Positions 26,336-35,108 of a stretch of DNA of 64,000 bases are shown one piece after another. Numbering within the stretch: position 1 is the stretch's first letter; each line of letters starts with the position of its first letter. A program made the position numbers and the translations under genes. A model generated the notes under the pieces. That model saw only the letters and a program-made list of their open reading frames with translations. It ran no database searches and was not told the origin of the DNA. The stretch is taken from the NCBI RefSeq assembly GCF_050296195.1, contig NZ_JBNKRB010000057.1; one strand, given 5' to 3'. The DNA is from Gynuella sp050296195. Lineage in GTDB: Bacteria > Pseudomonadota > Gammaproteobacteria > Pseudomonadales > Natronospirillaceae.

Positions 26336-26412
26336 GGCTATGTAGCTCAGCTGGTTAGAGCACAGCATTCATAATGCTGGGGTCGCTGGTTCAAGTCCAG
26401 CCATAGCCACCA
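26336..26412 (+). tRNA. tRNA-Met (CAU), elongator type
   Basis: The acceptor stem GGCTATG/CATAGCC closes perfectly, with the discriminator A and an encoded CCA. The anticodon loop TTCATAA gives CAT. The standard GGTTCAAGTCC T-arm is present. The Watson-Crick first acceptor pair argues for elongator rather than initiator tRNA; a tRNA-Ile with lysidine is an alternative not excluded. Confidence 0.93.
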
Positions 26413-26447
26413 AGCTTTTAGATTCTATGATAGAATCTGTCAAATAC

Positions 26448-26522
26448 AGGGGTGTCGCCAAGTGGTAAGGCAACGGGTTTTGATCCCGTCATCCGTAGGT
26501 TCGAATCCTGCCACCCCTGCCA
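26448..26522 (+). tRNA. tRNA-Gln (UUG)
   Basis: The acceptor stem AGGGGTG/CACCCCT closes perfectly, with discriminator G and encoded CCA. The anticodon arm ACGGG-TTTTGAT-CCCGT gives TTG. It lies 35 bp after tRNA-Met and is probably co-transcribed with it. Confidence 0.95.
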
Positions 26523-26644
26523 TCTTTTTTGTTCTGGTTTGTGAACATCATTTTTTGTAGTTATCACGTGTTGCTTTTGCAAACGGCCTGGTTTTTCCGT
26601 GGTTGATTCGGCAGACTTATCTCTTTTGCAACAGGAGCGCATGC

Positions 26645-27457
26645 ATGCTGTTATCAGCGTTAGCACTTGAAAAAATTCTGGAATCACCTGACCTGATAAT
26701 TATCGATTGTCGACACAACCTCATGAATCCGGGCGAAGGCAGTCAGCTTTATCTTGAGTCACATATTCCTGGCGCAACATACTTAAACATAGACTCAGAC
26801 TTGTCTGGCAATATCATCCCAGGCATAACCGGCAGACATCCACTGCCAGAAAAAGCATCTCTAACCCACCTAATTAATCGCGTAGGGCTCAAACAGGACA
26901 GCAAGGTGGTTTGCTATGATGCAGGTCATGGAGCATTCGCAGCGCGGGCGTGGTGGCTCCTAAGGTGGGCTGGCTTAAAAACGGTATCGATACTGGACGG
27001 CGGCTATACACAATGGTGTCAAATTGGCCTACCGACGACCAAGAGCATTCCGCTGCCTCAGCCTTCTGACTGGCTCCCCACATTTGACGATGATCTGGTT
27101 GTAACGGCCGAATGGATTCAGAATAATCTGCACCAGATTCAACTGATTGATGCCCGGGCAACAGACAGATTTAAAGGAGAAAACGAGACTATCGACCCTG
27201 TCGGGGGACATATTCCTGGCGCCATTTGCCGACCATTCATGGAAAACCTGGACGAACACGGCTGCTTCAAACAAACGGACGAAATTCAACAACGTTTCAG
27301 CAATATCGACAAACCCATCATCCACTATTGCGGATCGGGCGTTACAGCATGCCACAACATATTTGCAATGACCCTGGCAGGGTTGCAACCTGGACGACTA
27401 TATCCCGGCTCATGGAGCGAATGGATTACCAATGAAAAACACCCCATAGAACGATAA
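26645..27457 (+). CDS. sseA: 3-mercaptopyruvate/thiosulfate sulfurtransferase
   Basis: A 270-residue protein with two rhodanese domains. The active-site loop in the second domain is CGSGVTA, the form typical of 3-mercaptopyruvate sulfurtransferases such as E. coli SseA. The first domain is inactive, as in the family. ATG 26645 is chosen because AGGAG lies 7 bases upstream; the longer ORF start at 26603 is less likely. It makes protein-bound persulfide sulfur, which fits the persulfide-type genes a few kilobases downstream. Confidence 0.9.
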   Translation: MLLSALALEKILESPDLIIIDCRHNLMNPGEGSQLYLESHIPGATYLNIDSDLSGNIIPGITGRHPLPEKASLTHLINRVGLKQDSKVVCYDAGHGAFAARAWWLLRWAGLKTVSILDGGYTQWCQIGLPTTKSIPLPQPSDWLPTFDDDLVVTAEWIQNNLHQIQLIDARATDRFKGENETIDPVGGHIPGAICRPFMENLDEHGCFKQTDEIQQRFSNIDKPIIHYCGSGVTACHNIFAMTLAGLQPGRLYPGSWSEWITNEKHPIER

Positions 27458-27469
27458 ACAGGAAAAGAT

Positions 27470-27847
27470 GTGATATCCCATATCGACCATATCGTCATCA
27501 CAGTTGCAGATATTGAGCGGAGCATTGAGTTCTACAGCCGGGTGCTAAAACTTAAACCAGTGGTTTTTGGTAATGGACGTAAAGCTCTGTCTTTTGGTCA
27601 ACAGAAAATCAATCTACAGCTGTTGGGACAGGAAAGCCGCAATCGTGCGGCTATTGGTTCAGCCGATATCTGCCTGATTACTTCTGAACCCTTAATGACA
27701 GTGATGACTCACATCCAAAAAGAAGGCGTTAGCATTATTGAGGGACCTGTCGATAAATCCGGCGCGATCGGACCAATTCAATCGATCTACTTTAATGACC
27801 CGGATGATAATCTGATTGAAGTAAGCGAATACATTTCAGGCAAATAA
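27470..27847 (+). CDS. VOC family (glyoxalase-like) protein
   Basis: A 125-residue vicinal-oxygen-chelate protein with a GTG start. Both beta-alpha-beta-beta-beta units can be traced: the HIDHIVITVADIERSIEFY start and the IYFNDPDDNLIEV end, which carry the usual metal His and Glu. The family includes dioxygenases, glyoxalases and resistance proteins. The substrate is unknown. It follows sseA by 12 bp and is probably co-transcribed. Confidence 0.85.
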   Translation: MISHIDHIVITVADIERSIEFYSRVLKLKPVVFGNGRKALSFGQQKINLQLLGQESRNRAAIGSADICLITSEPLMTVMTHIQKEGVSIIEGPVDKSGAIGPIQSIYFNDPDDNLIEVSEYISGK

Positions 27848-27930
27848 TTGCCCATTAAAATCACCTCAATCCTAAATGACAACCGAACTGCCCATTCACA
27901 ACAAAGCAACCTACAGACAAACCTCTCCGC

Positions 27931-28377
27931 TCAAACAGCTTTCACCAGAGAGGTTGCCACCCTACGCTGTTCATCTGTTGCCATATTAATCAGATGTTGC
28001 ATCAATTCACGACATCTTTCTGAGCGGGCCTGATCACGTGCTCCACGCAACCCCTCCAACACAACACTATCTACTTCGAGGGCGCGACTGAGAATACTAT
28101 CGACGTCATTAATGTTCACACATTCGAGTTCTCCAACCAAATCACGTCCACTCCACTCAGGCGTGTATTCAAGGCTCATATCAGAAAAACCATTCAATTG
28201 ATCTTTGGCAGCTTTAAAAGTTTCTGCCATACGAATTTCATGTCGATTTAAATACTCAAGCAGCCACAGTGTTTTTTCAGAAGTCACCAACAACTCCAGC
28301 TCCTGATATTTTTCGGACAACGTACCATGTGTCTGACTCGCTGATTCAATCAAATCAAGCAATGTCTTATATCTCAT
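27931..28377 (-). CDS. Hypothetical helical protein
   Basis: A 148-residue, strongly alpha-helical and acidic protein. It has no signal peptide. Paired Glu/His-rich helices (LLEYLNRHEIRMAETF) and the C-terminal RCRELMQHLINMATDEQRR resemble a ferritin-like or rubrerythrin-like bundle, but no definite metal set is recognised. ATG 28377 is preferred (GAGG 7 bases upstream) over ATG 28392. It is single, between converging VOC and MBL genes. Confidence 0.65.
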   Translation of the reverse strand: MRYKTLLDLIESASQTHGTLSEKYQELELLVTSEKTLWLLEYLNRHEIRMAETFKAAKDQLNGFSDMSLEYTPEWSGRDLVGELECVNINDVDSILSRALEVDSVVLEGLRGARDQARSERCRELMQHLINMATDEQRRVATSLVKAV

Positions 28378-28520
28378 TTTAGGCCTCGTCATTGTTCAGA
28401 CATGAAGCCGATTATGAGAGACGTGTGGAATCAAAAACTGATTGATATCAGCTAATTGACCAAACACACTTCCGACTATTGTCATATATCAATAATTGAA
28501 AATATGATGATTTGGCTGAA

Positions 28521-29387
28521 TTAACACCTAATATTCAGCGGTATTTTCAAGTAACGTGAACCATTACTCTGTACCTTTGGCAACTTCCCTGCCTCAATAT
28601 TGACCAGTAGGCTCTGGTATATCAGTTTCGGAGCCGCCAGAGTTTTGTCTCGACCGCCACGAAATTTGACGTACTCATCAACATTCGTTTGTATATTCAG
28701 TTGTATATTATGATGCTTTTGCTCAGCGATGGTTGACTCATACCTCAACGCCCTACCATTGGGAAGATAATCATGACCGGTAAACACCCGGGTATCATCC
28801 GGTAACTGATATAAACGCTGAATGGAGTGATACATTTGTTCCGCATCGCCACCCGGAAAGTCACAACGTCCTGTGCCATAATCCGGCATAAACAACGTAT
28901 CCCCGGTAAATACCGCATTACCAATCAGGTAAGATAAACAGGCTGGCGTATGACCTGGTGTAAATAAAGCTTTAATCTCAATACTACCAGCCTCGAATAC
29001 TTGATCATCATCAATTAACTGATCGAATTGCGAACCATCCGTTAGGAACAGCTCATCCAGATTATAAATACCTTTAAAAACACCCTGCACAGCAGTGATA
29101 TGTCGACCAATGGCTATTTTTACAGCTGGATAATCTTTCTTAAATAATTGAGAAGCACTTAAATGGTCTGCATGAGCATGAGTTTCCAACACCATCTTTA
29201 AATTTAGTTGCTGCTGATCAATATAGCTTTTGACACGCTGATACGAAGTGTCTTTTACAATCGACCCAATCGGCTCATAATCCAGCACCGGGTCAATCAC
29301 AATCGCATCCCGGGTGATTTGATCAGATACTACATAGGTTAACGTGTAAGTCTCTTCATCATAAAAAGCTTCGACATGTATTTTCAT
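28521..29387 (-). CDS. BLH/ETHE1-type MBL-fold hydrolase, probable persulfide dioxygenase
   Basis: A 288-residue metallo-beta-lactamase-fold protein with H70-x-H72-x-D74-H75 (ETHAHADH), FTPGHTP, and MPDYGTGRCDFPGGD, plus a final FTGHDY His. The GTGRCDFPGGD string is typical of the MBL half of BLH proteins, which are persulfide dioxygenases in sulfide detoxification. In BLH this domain is fused to DUF442; here the DUF442 is a separate gene at 32308. It overlaps the SulP transporter stop by one base (TAATG). Confidence 0.85.
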   Translation of the reverse strand: MKIHVEAFYDEETYTLTYVVSDQITRDAIVIDPVLDYEPIGSIVKDTSYQRVKSYIDQQQLNLKMVLETHAHADHLSASQLFKKDYPAVKIAIGRHITAVQGVFKGIYNLDELFLTDGSQFDQLIDDDQVFEAGSIEIKALFTPGHTPACLSYLIGNAVFTGDTLFMPDYGTGRCDFPGGDAEQMYHSIQRLYQLPDDTRVFTGHDYLPNGRALRYESTIAEQKHHNIQLNIQTNVDEYVKFRGGRDKTLAAPKLIYQSLLVNIEAGKLPKVQSNGSRYLKIPLNIRC

Positions 29388-31078
29388 TATTTGATCTCCG
29401 CTGTTTGTCTTTCTCGGGCAACGATTACTGCATCATGAGTATTATTGAAGAAATGATCCGGACCAACTCGCTGCACAAACCCTGATCTGCGCATGACATC
29501 CAAAACAGGCCCCTTAACATAAGAGAAATAAAACTCGACGTTTCTGATCCTGTACTCATCCAATAGTTGATGCAGTGCCGTATCTGCCGATGAATCCAAT
29601 TGATTTATTGAACATGCATCGATCACCACTGCATGGACTTTTCCCTCTGCATCATGAAGATGCTTTTTGATTGTCTCCTTCAAAAAAGATACGTTGCCAT
29701 AATAAAATTGAGCATCAAACCTCAACACCAGAACACCATCATCTGTTTCAACTGAATGACGCCGTACATTCCGATAATCTCTAGTGCCGGGTAAACGACC
29801 AAGCACAGCATAATGAGGCCGGGTTGTTTTCACTACAAACCACAAGAGAGAAGCACCGATACCAATAAAAATGCCCTCTTTGACACCGATAATCAGCGTG
29901 GCTACAAATGTAAGCACCAACAACCCCAAGTCTTCTTTCTTCACCTTCCATAAATGTTTTATTTCCTGGAAATCCACCAGACTTGCAACAGCCAACATAA
30001 TTATCGACCCCAGAATGGCTTTGGGAATGAAATAAAAAAGTGGTGTAAAAAATACCAATGCTATAGCAATGACCGTTGCAGTTATTAGTGACGCCAAAGC
30101 CGTGTTGGCCCCGGCACTGTTATTCACTGCTGTGCGGCCAAACCCACCAGCAACAGGCATTGCTTTGAAAAAAGAAGCCACAATATTCGCAATACCAAGC
30201 GCAACCAATTCCTTATTCGCATCAACCTCGTAACGTTTTTCCCGCGCAATTTTTCTGGCAACAGCAATCGATTCGATAAATCCCATAAAAGCTATTGTTA
30301 AGGCTATGGGAAACAATGATAACCACTGAGAGGGGTCAACATGAGGCACTGAGAATACTGGCAATCCAGGGGGTACCTGACCCACGGTTTTCACCCCCAT
30401 GTGATTCAGTCCGAACCCCCATACCAGCAGCGTAGAAATAATGACCGCAATCATCGGTCCGGGCAGTAGCGGACTGATTTTTTTTAAGACCACTAATAAA
30501 ATCACACCTCCCCACCCGATTAACAGTGTGGGCAGATGTATCGATGTAAACTGTTGAATTGTCAGGTGAATAATCTCTGCAACATTCTCAGTTCGGGGTA
30601 GAGAAATCCCCAACAAATGCCCCAATTGAGAAAAACCGATGATCAACGCCGCTGCAGATGTAAACCCACTAATTACAGGATGGGACATAAAGTTGGTTAT
30701 AAACCCCAACCGTAATGCTCCCATTGAAAACTGAATAATTCCGACCATCAAGGACAAAAATATTGCCAATACTACATACTGCTCAGAACCAGAATCGGCC
30801 AACCGACCAATCTCACTGGTCACCAACAAAGCAATCATGGCAGCCGGCCCAACCGCTAATTGGCGGGAAGTACCGAATATCGCATATGCGACAATAGGAA
30901 GGATGGAAGCATATAAACCAATAATAGGAGGAAGCCCGGCCAAAAGCGCATATGACATCGCCTGAGGAATTAACATCATGCCCGTAGTTAAGCCGGCAAT
31001 TACGTCACCTCGCAAATTCGGGCGCTGATACAGCGGCAACCATTCAACTATCGGTACCCATCGTGACAGTGCATTCAT
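29387..31078 (-). CDS. SulP family anion transporter with STAS domain
   Basis: A 563-residue SulP transporter with about ten to fourteen membrane segments. PNLRGDVIAGLTTGMMLIPQAM is the SulP signature, and a STAS domain occupies about the last 120 residues. SulP proteins move sulfate, bicarbonate or other anions. ATG 31078 (MNALSRW) is preferred because the longer frame starts with TTG. It shares a transcript with the MBL enzyme behind a sigma-54-type promoter, which suggests export or uptake of a sulfur oxyanion such as sulfite (inference). Confidence 0.88.
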   Translation of the reverse strand: MNALSRWVPIVEWLPLYQRPNLRGDVIAGLTTGMMLIPQAMSYALLAGLPPIIGLYASILPIVAYAIFGTSRQLAVGPAAMIALLVTSEIGRLADSGSEQYVVLAIFLSLMVGIIQFSMGALRLGFITNFMSHPVISGFTSAAALIIGFSQLGHLLGISLPRTENVAEIIHLTIQQFTSIHLPTLLIGWGGVILLVVLKKISPLLPGPMIAVIISTLLVWGFGLNHMGVKTVGQVPPGLPVFSVPHVDPSQWLSLFPIALTIAFMGFIESIAVARKIAREKRYEVDANKELVALGIANIVASFFKAMPVAGGFGRTAVNNSAGANTALASLITATVIAIALVFFTPLFYFIPKAILGSIIMLAVASLVDFQEIKHLWKVKKEDLGLLVLTFVATLIIGVKEGIFIGIGASLLWFVVKTTRPHYAVLGRLPGTRDYRNVRRHSVETDDGVLVLRFDAQFYYGNVSFLKETIKKHLHDAEGKVHAVVIDACSINQLDSSADTALHQLLDEYRIRNVEFYFSYVKGPVLDVMRRSGFVQRVGPDHFFNNTHDAVIVARERQTAEIK

Positions 31079-31150
31079 TATTTTCAAACCCAAAACTCTT
31101 ATATAGCCCAAGAAATACTTACATTATAATTTGGTTAGCTAATTAAGAGA

Positions 31151-31165
31151 GCAAACGAAATGCCA
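31151..31165 (-). promoter_or_regulatory. Sigma-54-type promoter for sulP-mbl
   Basis: On the minus strand, TGGCATTTCGTTTGC has GG and GC elements separated by 10 bases, exactly the -24/-12 spacing. It ends 73 bp upstream of the sulP ATG. An enhancer-binding activator gene lies immediately upstream on the same strand. Confidence 0.75.
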
Positions 31166-31308
31166 ATGACTGATAGGCACAAATTAGCGGGGGCCAGCAA
31201 CTCAAGAAACAGAAATGAAACAATCTCATGCGACGCAATGTTGCATTGAAACATTACCATGAAACATATCACAATCATTCGATTCAAACAGAAAACGAAA
31301 ATCTTCAG

Positions 31309-31360
31309 GAATAATGGATATTCTTTTGGGATAAATCGATACCAATGATCAATCGATACC
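31309..31360. promoter_or_regulatory. Candidate upstream activator sites
   Basis: Two repeat types sit about 145-210 bp upstream of the sigma-54 promoter. One is an inverted repeat GAATA-N5-TATTC (31309-31323). The other is a direct repeat ATCGATACC at 31335-31343 and 31352-31360, the latter inside the 3' end of the activator gene. Distance and location suit enhancer binding. Confidence 0.4.
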
Positions 31361-32299
31361 GTACAGTTTGAGTTTACGCCACAGGGTTGCCCGACTGATA
31401 CCAAGTTTTTGCGCGACTTCCAGTTTGCGCCCCCGATAACGATGCAACAATTCTAGAATCTGATCACGCTCATTTTCATCATCAAAATATAATTGTTCAT
31501 CAGCAGGCCCCTCCCCCTTGAGGTCAGGATTCAGGTCATCAAATGAGAGTACTGGGCCATCGCCTATCGCATGACAATACTCTATGACATTACTAAGTTC
31601 TCGTACATTACCAGGCCATTCATAACTCATCAGGGCATTCCAGGCCTTTGAATCAATTGATTCAATGCGTCGCTCAGATATTGCATTAAAACGATCGATA
31701 AAATGCCAGATAAGCATCGGAAGGTCCTCTCCGCGCTCAACCAGTTTTGGTAAAAACATTGGAATCACACGCACCCGATACATCAGATCTTCGCGAAATG
31801 CGCCTTCCGCCACTCGCTTTCTCAACGACTGATGAGTCGCACTGATCAGACGAATGTCTGTTGTCATTAGTTGAGAAGAACCCAGCGGGGTAAAACAGCG
31901 ATCCTGCAATACCCGCAACAACCTTGCCTGGATATCCAGTGGCATTTCCGCTATTTCATCGAGAAATAGAGAACCCCCATTTGTTAATTCCAACAAGCCC
32001 TGGCGATCATGGGTAGCACCGGTAAATGCCCCTTTCTTATGACCAAACAGCTCTGAAGCCATCAATTCCCCAGACAAAGCAGCACAATTTACAGCACTGA
32101 ATGCCCCAACGCCTCGCGGGCTACAACGGTGAATATAACGGGCAACCATCTCCTTACCAGTACCAGTTTCCCCCCGAAGCAGCACCGATGCATTGGTTCT
32201 GGCAACTTTTTCAACCTTAGCCATGAACTGCTGCATTCGTCTGGAAACGGTTAACAGCCCCTGATAGCTATGGGGTTGATGTCCGGGATTGGTATGCAT
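31349..32299 (-). CDS. Sigma-54-dependent activator without sensory domain
   Basis: A 316-residue AAA+ enhancer-binding protein. Walker A is GETGTGKE (about 43-50), the sigma-54 contact loop GAFTGA is near 90-95, Walker B is SLFLDEIAEM, and the C-terminus is a Fis-type helix-turn-helix (VAQKLGISRATLWRKL). Only about 20 residues precede the AAA+ domain, so there is no receiver, GAF or FisR-type R domain. It follows the DUF442 gene by about 8 bp and is likely controlled by another protein or by abundance. FisR-type activators control persulfide genes in other bacteria. Confidence 0.9.
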   Translation of the reverse strand: MHTNPGHQPHSYQGLLTVSRRMQQFMAKVEKVARTNASVLLRGETGTGKEMVARYIHRCSPRGVGAFSAVNCAALSGELMASELFGHKKGAFTGATHDRQGLLELTNGGSLFLDEIAEMPLDIQARLLRVLQDRCFTPLGSSQLMTTDIRLISATHQSLRKRVAEGAFREDLMYRVRVIPMFLPKLVERGEDLPMLIWHFIDRFNAISERRIESIDSKAWNALMSYEWPGNVRELSNVIEYCHAIGDGPVLSFDDLNPDLKGEGPADEQLYFDDENERDQILELLHRYRGRKLEVAQKLGISRATLWRKLKLYGID

Positions 32300-32307
32300 C
32301 ACGCGCC

Positions 32308-32640
32308 TCAGTTACCCTGAGCAGCATTCCACAAAATGGAGCTTCTGTTACCGGTTCTGCAAAATCCAAGTACTTTTCCTTTATCTGCGGATAACACTTC
32401 TTTCAAACGGGAAACATCGGCTGCAGTATAGTTCGGACCGTTCATTGGAATATAGTAAAAATCCAGCCCCGTATTTTCACACGCAGCTGCTATATCAGCA
32501 GATAACGGTTGACCAGGCTCTTCTCCATCCGGTCGATTACATACTACAGTGGTAAAATCCGCTGCTGACAGCTGAGAAACATCGGCAACAGTGATTTGTC
32601 CAGTCACAGCAAACGTATCCGTTAGATACTTGAGTTCCAT
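32308..32640 (-). CDS. DUF442 (TIGR01244) sulfurtransferase/phosphatase-like protein
   Basis: A 110-residue protein with the loop CRTGNRS, the CX5R motif of the DUF442 family. This domain forms the N-terminal half of BLH sulfide-detoxification proteins, whose MBL half is encoded here at 28521. ATG 32640 is chosen because AGGAG lies 8 bases upstream. It is co-transcribed with the sigma-54 activator. It probably relays or releases sulfur for the MBL enzyme (inference). Confidence 0.88.
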   Translation of the reverse strand: MELKYLTDTFAVTGQITVADVSQLSAADFTTVVCNRPDGEEPGQPLSADIAAACENTGLDFYYIPMNGPNYTAADVSRLKEVLSADKGKVLGFCRTGNRSSILWNAAQGN

Positions 32641-32710
32641 AACAATCTCCTGAATCAAACAATAAATTTATGATCAATCAAAACACATGACCACTATAAA
32701 TTAGAAAATT

Positions 32711-32720
32711 CGTATATACG
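32711..32720. promoter_or_regulatory. 10-bp palindrome upstream of the DUF442 gene
   Basis: CGTATATACG is a perfect dyad 70 bp upstream of the DUF442 start, in the gap before purU. It may be an operator. No sigma-54 element was found in this gap. Confidence 0.3.
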
Positions 32721-32760
32721 AGCATCTCGTTGTCTGTTTGCCAATGTGATACACATATGA

Positions 32761-33615
32761 TCAGTCAAACACCACTGTCTTATTACCATGAACTATCACC
32801 CGATCCTCAAGGTGCATCAGCAATCCACGAGACAACACCGTTTTCTCAACATCCTTACCAAGCCTAACCATGTCTTCAACTTCCTGGCGATGAGAAACGC
32901 GGACAACATCCTGTTCAATAATCGGTCCGGCATCCAGTTCCGATGTCACGTAATGACAGGTCGCACCAATCAACTTCACTCCACGCTCAAATGCTTGATG
33001 ATAAGGTTTGGCTCCGACAAATGACGGCAGGAAACTATGATGAATATTAATAATCCTGCCTCTCATCTCCTGACAAATAGACTGCGGCAAAATCTGCATA
33101 TAACGGGCTAATACGACGGTGTCAGTCCTATGCTGCTTTATAAGCGTCTCGACTTGCTCAAAATGAGCCTGCTTACTGGAAGGGTCCACTGGCACATGAA
33201 AAAACGGTATACCATACCACTCAACCAGACTGCGCAAGGTATCATGGTTAGATATCACGCATGGAATTTCACATTCCAGGTCTCCAGAATGCCAGCGGTT
33301 CAGGATATCCACCAAGCAATGAGATTGCTTACTGCACATCAGCACTACACGATGCTTACGAGCAGAATCAACAAGCCGCCACTTCATACCCAATTCAGTG
33401 GCAATAGGCTTTACCAGTTCCGAAAATTGTTCTGGCCCGAAAGGCAGTGAATTTGCTTTGATTTCATTGCGAATAAAAAACCACCCTGCCTGCTGATCTG
33501 CATGATGATTTGCCTCCAGAATGGTGCCATTGTGTTCGGCGATAAAACTGGAGATGCGTGCTACAATTCCCACTCGATCAGGGCAGGACATAATTAATCT
33601 ATATACTCTATCCAT
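32761..33615 (-). CDS. purU: Formyltetrahydrofolate deformylase
   Basis: A 284-residue PurU that hydrolyses 10-formyl-THF to THF and formate. An N-terminal ACT domain (MSCPDRVGIVARIS) precedes the formyltransferase fold with HHSFLPSFVGAKPYHQAFERG and GATCHYVT. It is monocistronic between DUF442 and the divergent dksA-like gene. Confidence 0.95.
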   Translation of the reverse strand: MDRVYRLIMSCPDRVGIVARISSFIAEHNGTILEANHHADQQAGWFFIRNEIKANSLPFGPEQFSELVKPIATELGMKWRLVDSARKHRVVLMCSKQSHCLVDILNRWHSGDLECEIPCVISNHDTLRSLVEWYGIPFFHVPVDPSSKQAHFEQVETLIKQHRTDTVVLARYMQILPQSICQEMRGRIINIHHSFLPSFVGAKPYHQAFERGVKLIGATCHYVTSELDAGPIIEQDVVRVSHRQEVEDMVRLGKDVEKTVLSRGLLMHLEDRVIVHGNKTVVFD

Positions 33616-33843
33616 TTATTTTTTCTATTCTGGTTAAATTATAGGCTGATAATATAGGACCTGTCTGCCAACAAACAATGTAGATCATTGTTTTAAATCA
33701 CATTTCGCTACCTTGTTTGCAGCACTATACGTTAAAAAAAGTTCCCAAAAATGACCCTTTAAGATAACATGATCCACCTTTAAAAATAGCTGTCTATTTT
33801 TTAATCAGATGGCATTTACCACTATGTACAAAGGACGATCCTG

Positions 33844-34251
33844 ATGCTGACACAAGAGCAACTTCTGGCTATGTCTGAAGAAGACTATATGAATGACCAG
33901 CAGTTGGAGTTTTTCCACAACCTCCTAGTCAACATGAAACAAGAAATCCGTGAACAAATAGAAACTGCTAGAGAAGAAATCGGCAAGATTGAATATGAAG
34001 CGGATGAACTGGACAAAGCTTCGCAAGAAGAAGAACGACGCTTGCAGCTACGGTTTTTAGATCGTCAAACCAAGCTTCTGCCAAAAATCGATGAAGCTCT
34101 TAAACGCATCGAAGATGGCGAATTTGGTTACTGTGAAGTAACTGGTGAGCCAATCACAGTTCCGCGATTACTTGCACGCCCAACTGCAACACTTTGTGCC
34201 GAAGAAAAAATTCGCCAGGAACAACAGGAAAGAAACTATCGGGATAGCTGA
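33844..34251 (+). CDS. dksA: DksA-family protein with a two-cysteine zinc-finger remnant
   Basis: A 135-residue DksA. DksA binds RNA polymerase's secondary channel and works with ppGpp. The coiled-coil tip is intact: Asp54, Asp57 and Ala59 match the DxxDxA motif. The zinc finger is not canonical: Cys97 is followed by Thr100 (CEVT) and Cys118 by Glu121 (CAEE), so only two of the four ligands remain. The same CxxT...CxxA pattern marks zinc-independent DksA2 of Pseudomonas aeruginosa. Whether another, four-cysteine DksA exists elsewhere is unknown. Confidence 0.9.
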   Translation: MLTQEQLLAMSEEDYMNDQQLEFFHNLLVNMKQEIREQIETAREEIGKIEYEADELDKASQEEERRLQLRFLDRQTKLLPKIDEALKRIEDGEFGYCEVTGEPITVPRLLARPTATLCAEEKIRQEQQERNYRDS

Positions 34252-34269
34252 TAGCATTTTCCGTATCAT

Positions 34270-34289
34270 AGAGCAGTGTGAGCTGCTCT
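34270..34289 (+). terminator. Hairpin downstream of dksA
   Basis: AGAGCAG/CTGCTCT forms a 7-bp stem with a 6-base loop, 18 bp after the dksA stop. The run after it is T/C mixed, so it is a moderate terminator candidate. Confidence 0.5.
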
Positions 34290-34424
34290 GTCTGCTTAAA
34301 TAAAACACCACTAGCAACCTGCCCTTAATTTCCTTTCATTGCTGACGTTCTTTTTCGCTCCTCATTCGGGCACATATTTTGCCGTACCGTCTGAATAACC
34401 TAAAAACACAAGGTAGATACGGGT

Positions 34425-34853
34425 GTGAACTTAATCTCAGCAGTAGAACGCTATCAACAGCAGCAAATTCAATCAAATAGCGCGAATGAACTACAAAAAC
34501 AGCAGGGGCCTGAACTGCTGACTCCTAATGATTTGCCTGATAGCAATGATGAGTTCATCAATTCGGGTATGGACAAGGATTACCAGGCAGTGGCAACACA
34601 ATTCCACCCACAGGCAATAACTTTCCCTGACATCCTCTCAATGCGGCAAACTCTCTACGACCACAGCCTGATCAACTTACGCGAGGCGAATACCCTTGTA
34701 GTAGCAACGCAGACTTATCCTGACAAGACCCCTTTTAACCTGGAGGAGGCGCTGAACGAATACCAAAACCAGGACGGCAGTTATGAGACAAATGTGGATG
34801 TTGATCGACTAAGGGTCGTTACAGCAAACATTATTGCCGCTCGAAAGCATTGA
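34425..34853 (+). CDS. Hypothetical protein, Gln/Asn-rich
   Basis: A 142-residue ORF with a GTG start and no signal peptide. The N-terminal 40 residues are rich in Gln, Asn and Ser and likely disordered; the rest alternates short helices (MRQTLYDHSLINLREAN, VDRLRVVTANIIAARK). No family is recognised. It stands alone on the edge of a poorly coding stretch. Confidence 0.55.
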   Translation: MNLISAVERYQQQQIQSNSANELQKQQGPELLTPNDLPDSNDEFINSGMDKDYQAVATQFHPQAITFPDILSMRQTLYDHSLINLREANTLVVATQTYPDKTPFNLEEALNEYQNQDGSYETNVDVDRLRVVTANIIAARKH

Positions 34854-35108
34854 CAATAACCATTATAGACACCGACTCAACAAACCATATCGCTGTGATT
34901 TAAGACACCAGAACATGCCATATATGACATTAAAAGACATATAATCAGACAGTTTATATAAGAGATTAGAATAACCTCTTCACAAGACTACATTGACAGG
35001 TAAATGACTACTACAAACTAAATAAAAATGATTTTTTTGGCATCTGAACCTTGCCCAAAAAAGCAGCCTTTTCGGCGCAACAGAAGGAACAGCAGCTTAA
35101 AAGAACAA

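Noticed and set aside
32641..32760. Sigma-54 promoter for the DUF442-activator operon
   Set aside because: TTGGCA occurs, but no GC element lies 10 bases after the GG.
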